Part shown: one piece after another, positions 6,101-6,124 of the stretch
Position numbering within the stretch: the first letter of the stretch is position 1
How the letters are laid out: the number at the start of each line of letters is the position of its first letter
NCBI GenBank assembly: GCA_018374635.1
Contig: JAHAEW010000122.1
Coordinates: 1 to 6,124, forward strand
Direction: 5' to 3'
DNA length: 6,124 nucleotides
DNA from: Clostridiales bacterium
GTDB taxonomy: Bacteria; Bacillota; Clostridia; Oscillospirales; Oscillospiraceae
Program-made: the position numbers and the translations under genes
Notes under the pieces: generated by a model
What the model was told of the DNA's origin: nothing
The model's input: the letters and a program-made list of their open reading frames with translations, nothing else
The model's database searches: none

Positions 6101-6124
6101 CCGGTGCGTTTTGTCGCATAAGAG

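Noticed and set aside
5960..6124. Minus-strand 54-codon frame entering from the right edge, rich in Arg and Ser
   Set aside because: It ends inside the terminator stem, and another minus frame looks equally protein-like over the same repeats. Without sequence further right it cannot be supported as a gene end.

Overview
This window looks like a piece of an integrative and conjugative element (or related mobile element) from a gut-type Firmicute, probably Clostridia. The evidence is the left-hand gene, a RepA/DnaB-like AAA ATPase of the kind common in Tn1549-like elements of Clostridiales, and a small DUF6061-like gene with a strong AGGAGG ribosome binding site. The assignment comes from recalled family resemblance, not from a search. 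No integrase, relaxase, att site or rRNA/tRNA gene is visible, so the element's ends and the host are not proven.

Layout. (1) 6-1184: AAA ATPase of the RepA type, plus strand. (2) 1185-1768: almost 600 bases with no credible gene but full of inverted repeats. It holds a cluster of iterated 9-mers, a possible switch-like pair of competing stems with a pseudoknot, a chain of further hairpins, and two tandem hairpin units whose stems differ by compensating base changes. (3) 1769-2018: a DUF6061-like gene broken by one extra base. (4) 2019-2181: an intergenic stretch with a strong promoter and an overlapping dyad. (5) 2182-5637: a two-gene module made of a 70-residue Cro/C1-type HTH regulator and a 1058-residue single-chain restriction-modification type protein (putative nuclease motif, adenine methyltransferase, C-terminal specificity region). 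(6) 5638-6124: intergenic, with two terminator-like hairpins and, at the right edge, 24-bp tandem repeats plus another hairpin.

How the parts fit. The ATPase and the structured region look like element backbone (maintenance or transfer). The regulator and the methyltransferase-nuclease look like a defence cargo carried by that backbone. They share one promoter, are separated by 66 bases with no terminator, and are visibly more AT-rich and richer in TTA/ATA/AGA-type codons than the ATPase. The small regulator probably acts like a controller protein that times expression of the enzyme. The most unusual signal is the non-coding 1195-1730 region, whose paired segments look selected for structure as RNA or as single-stranded DNA.
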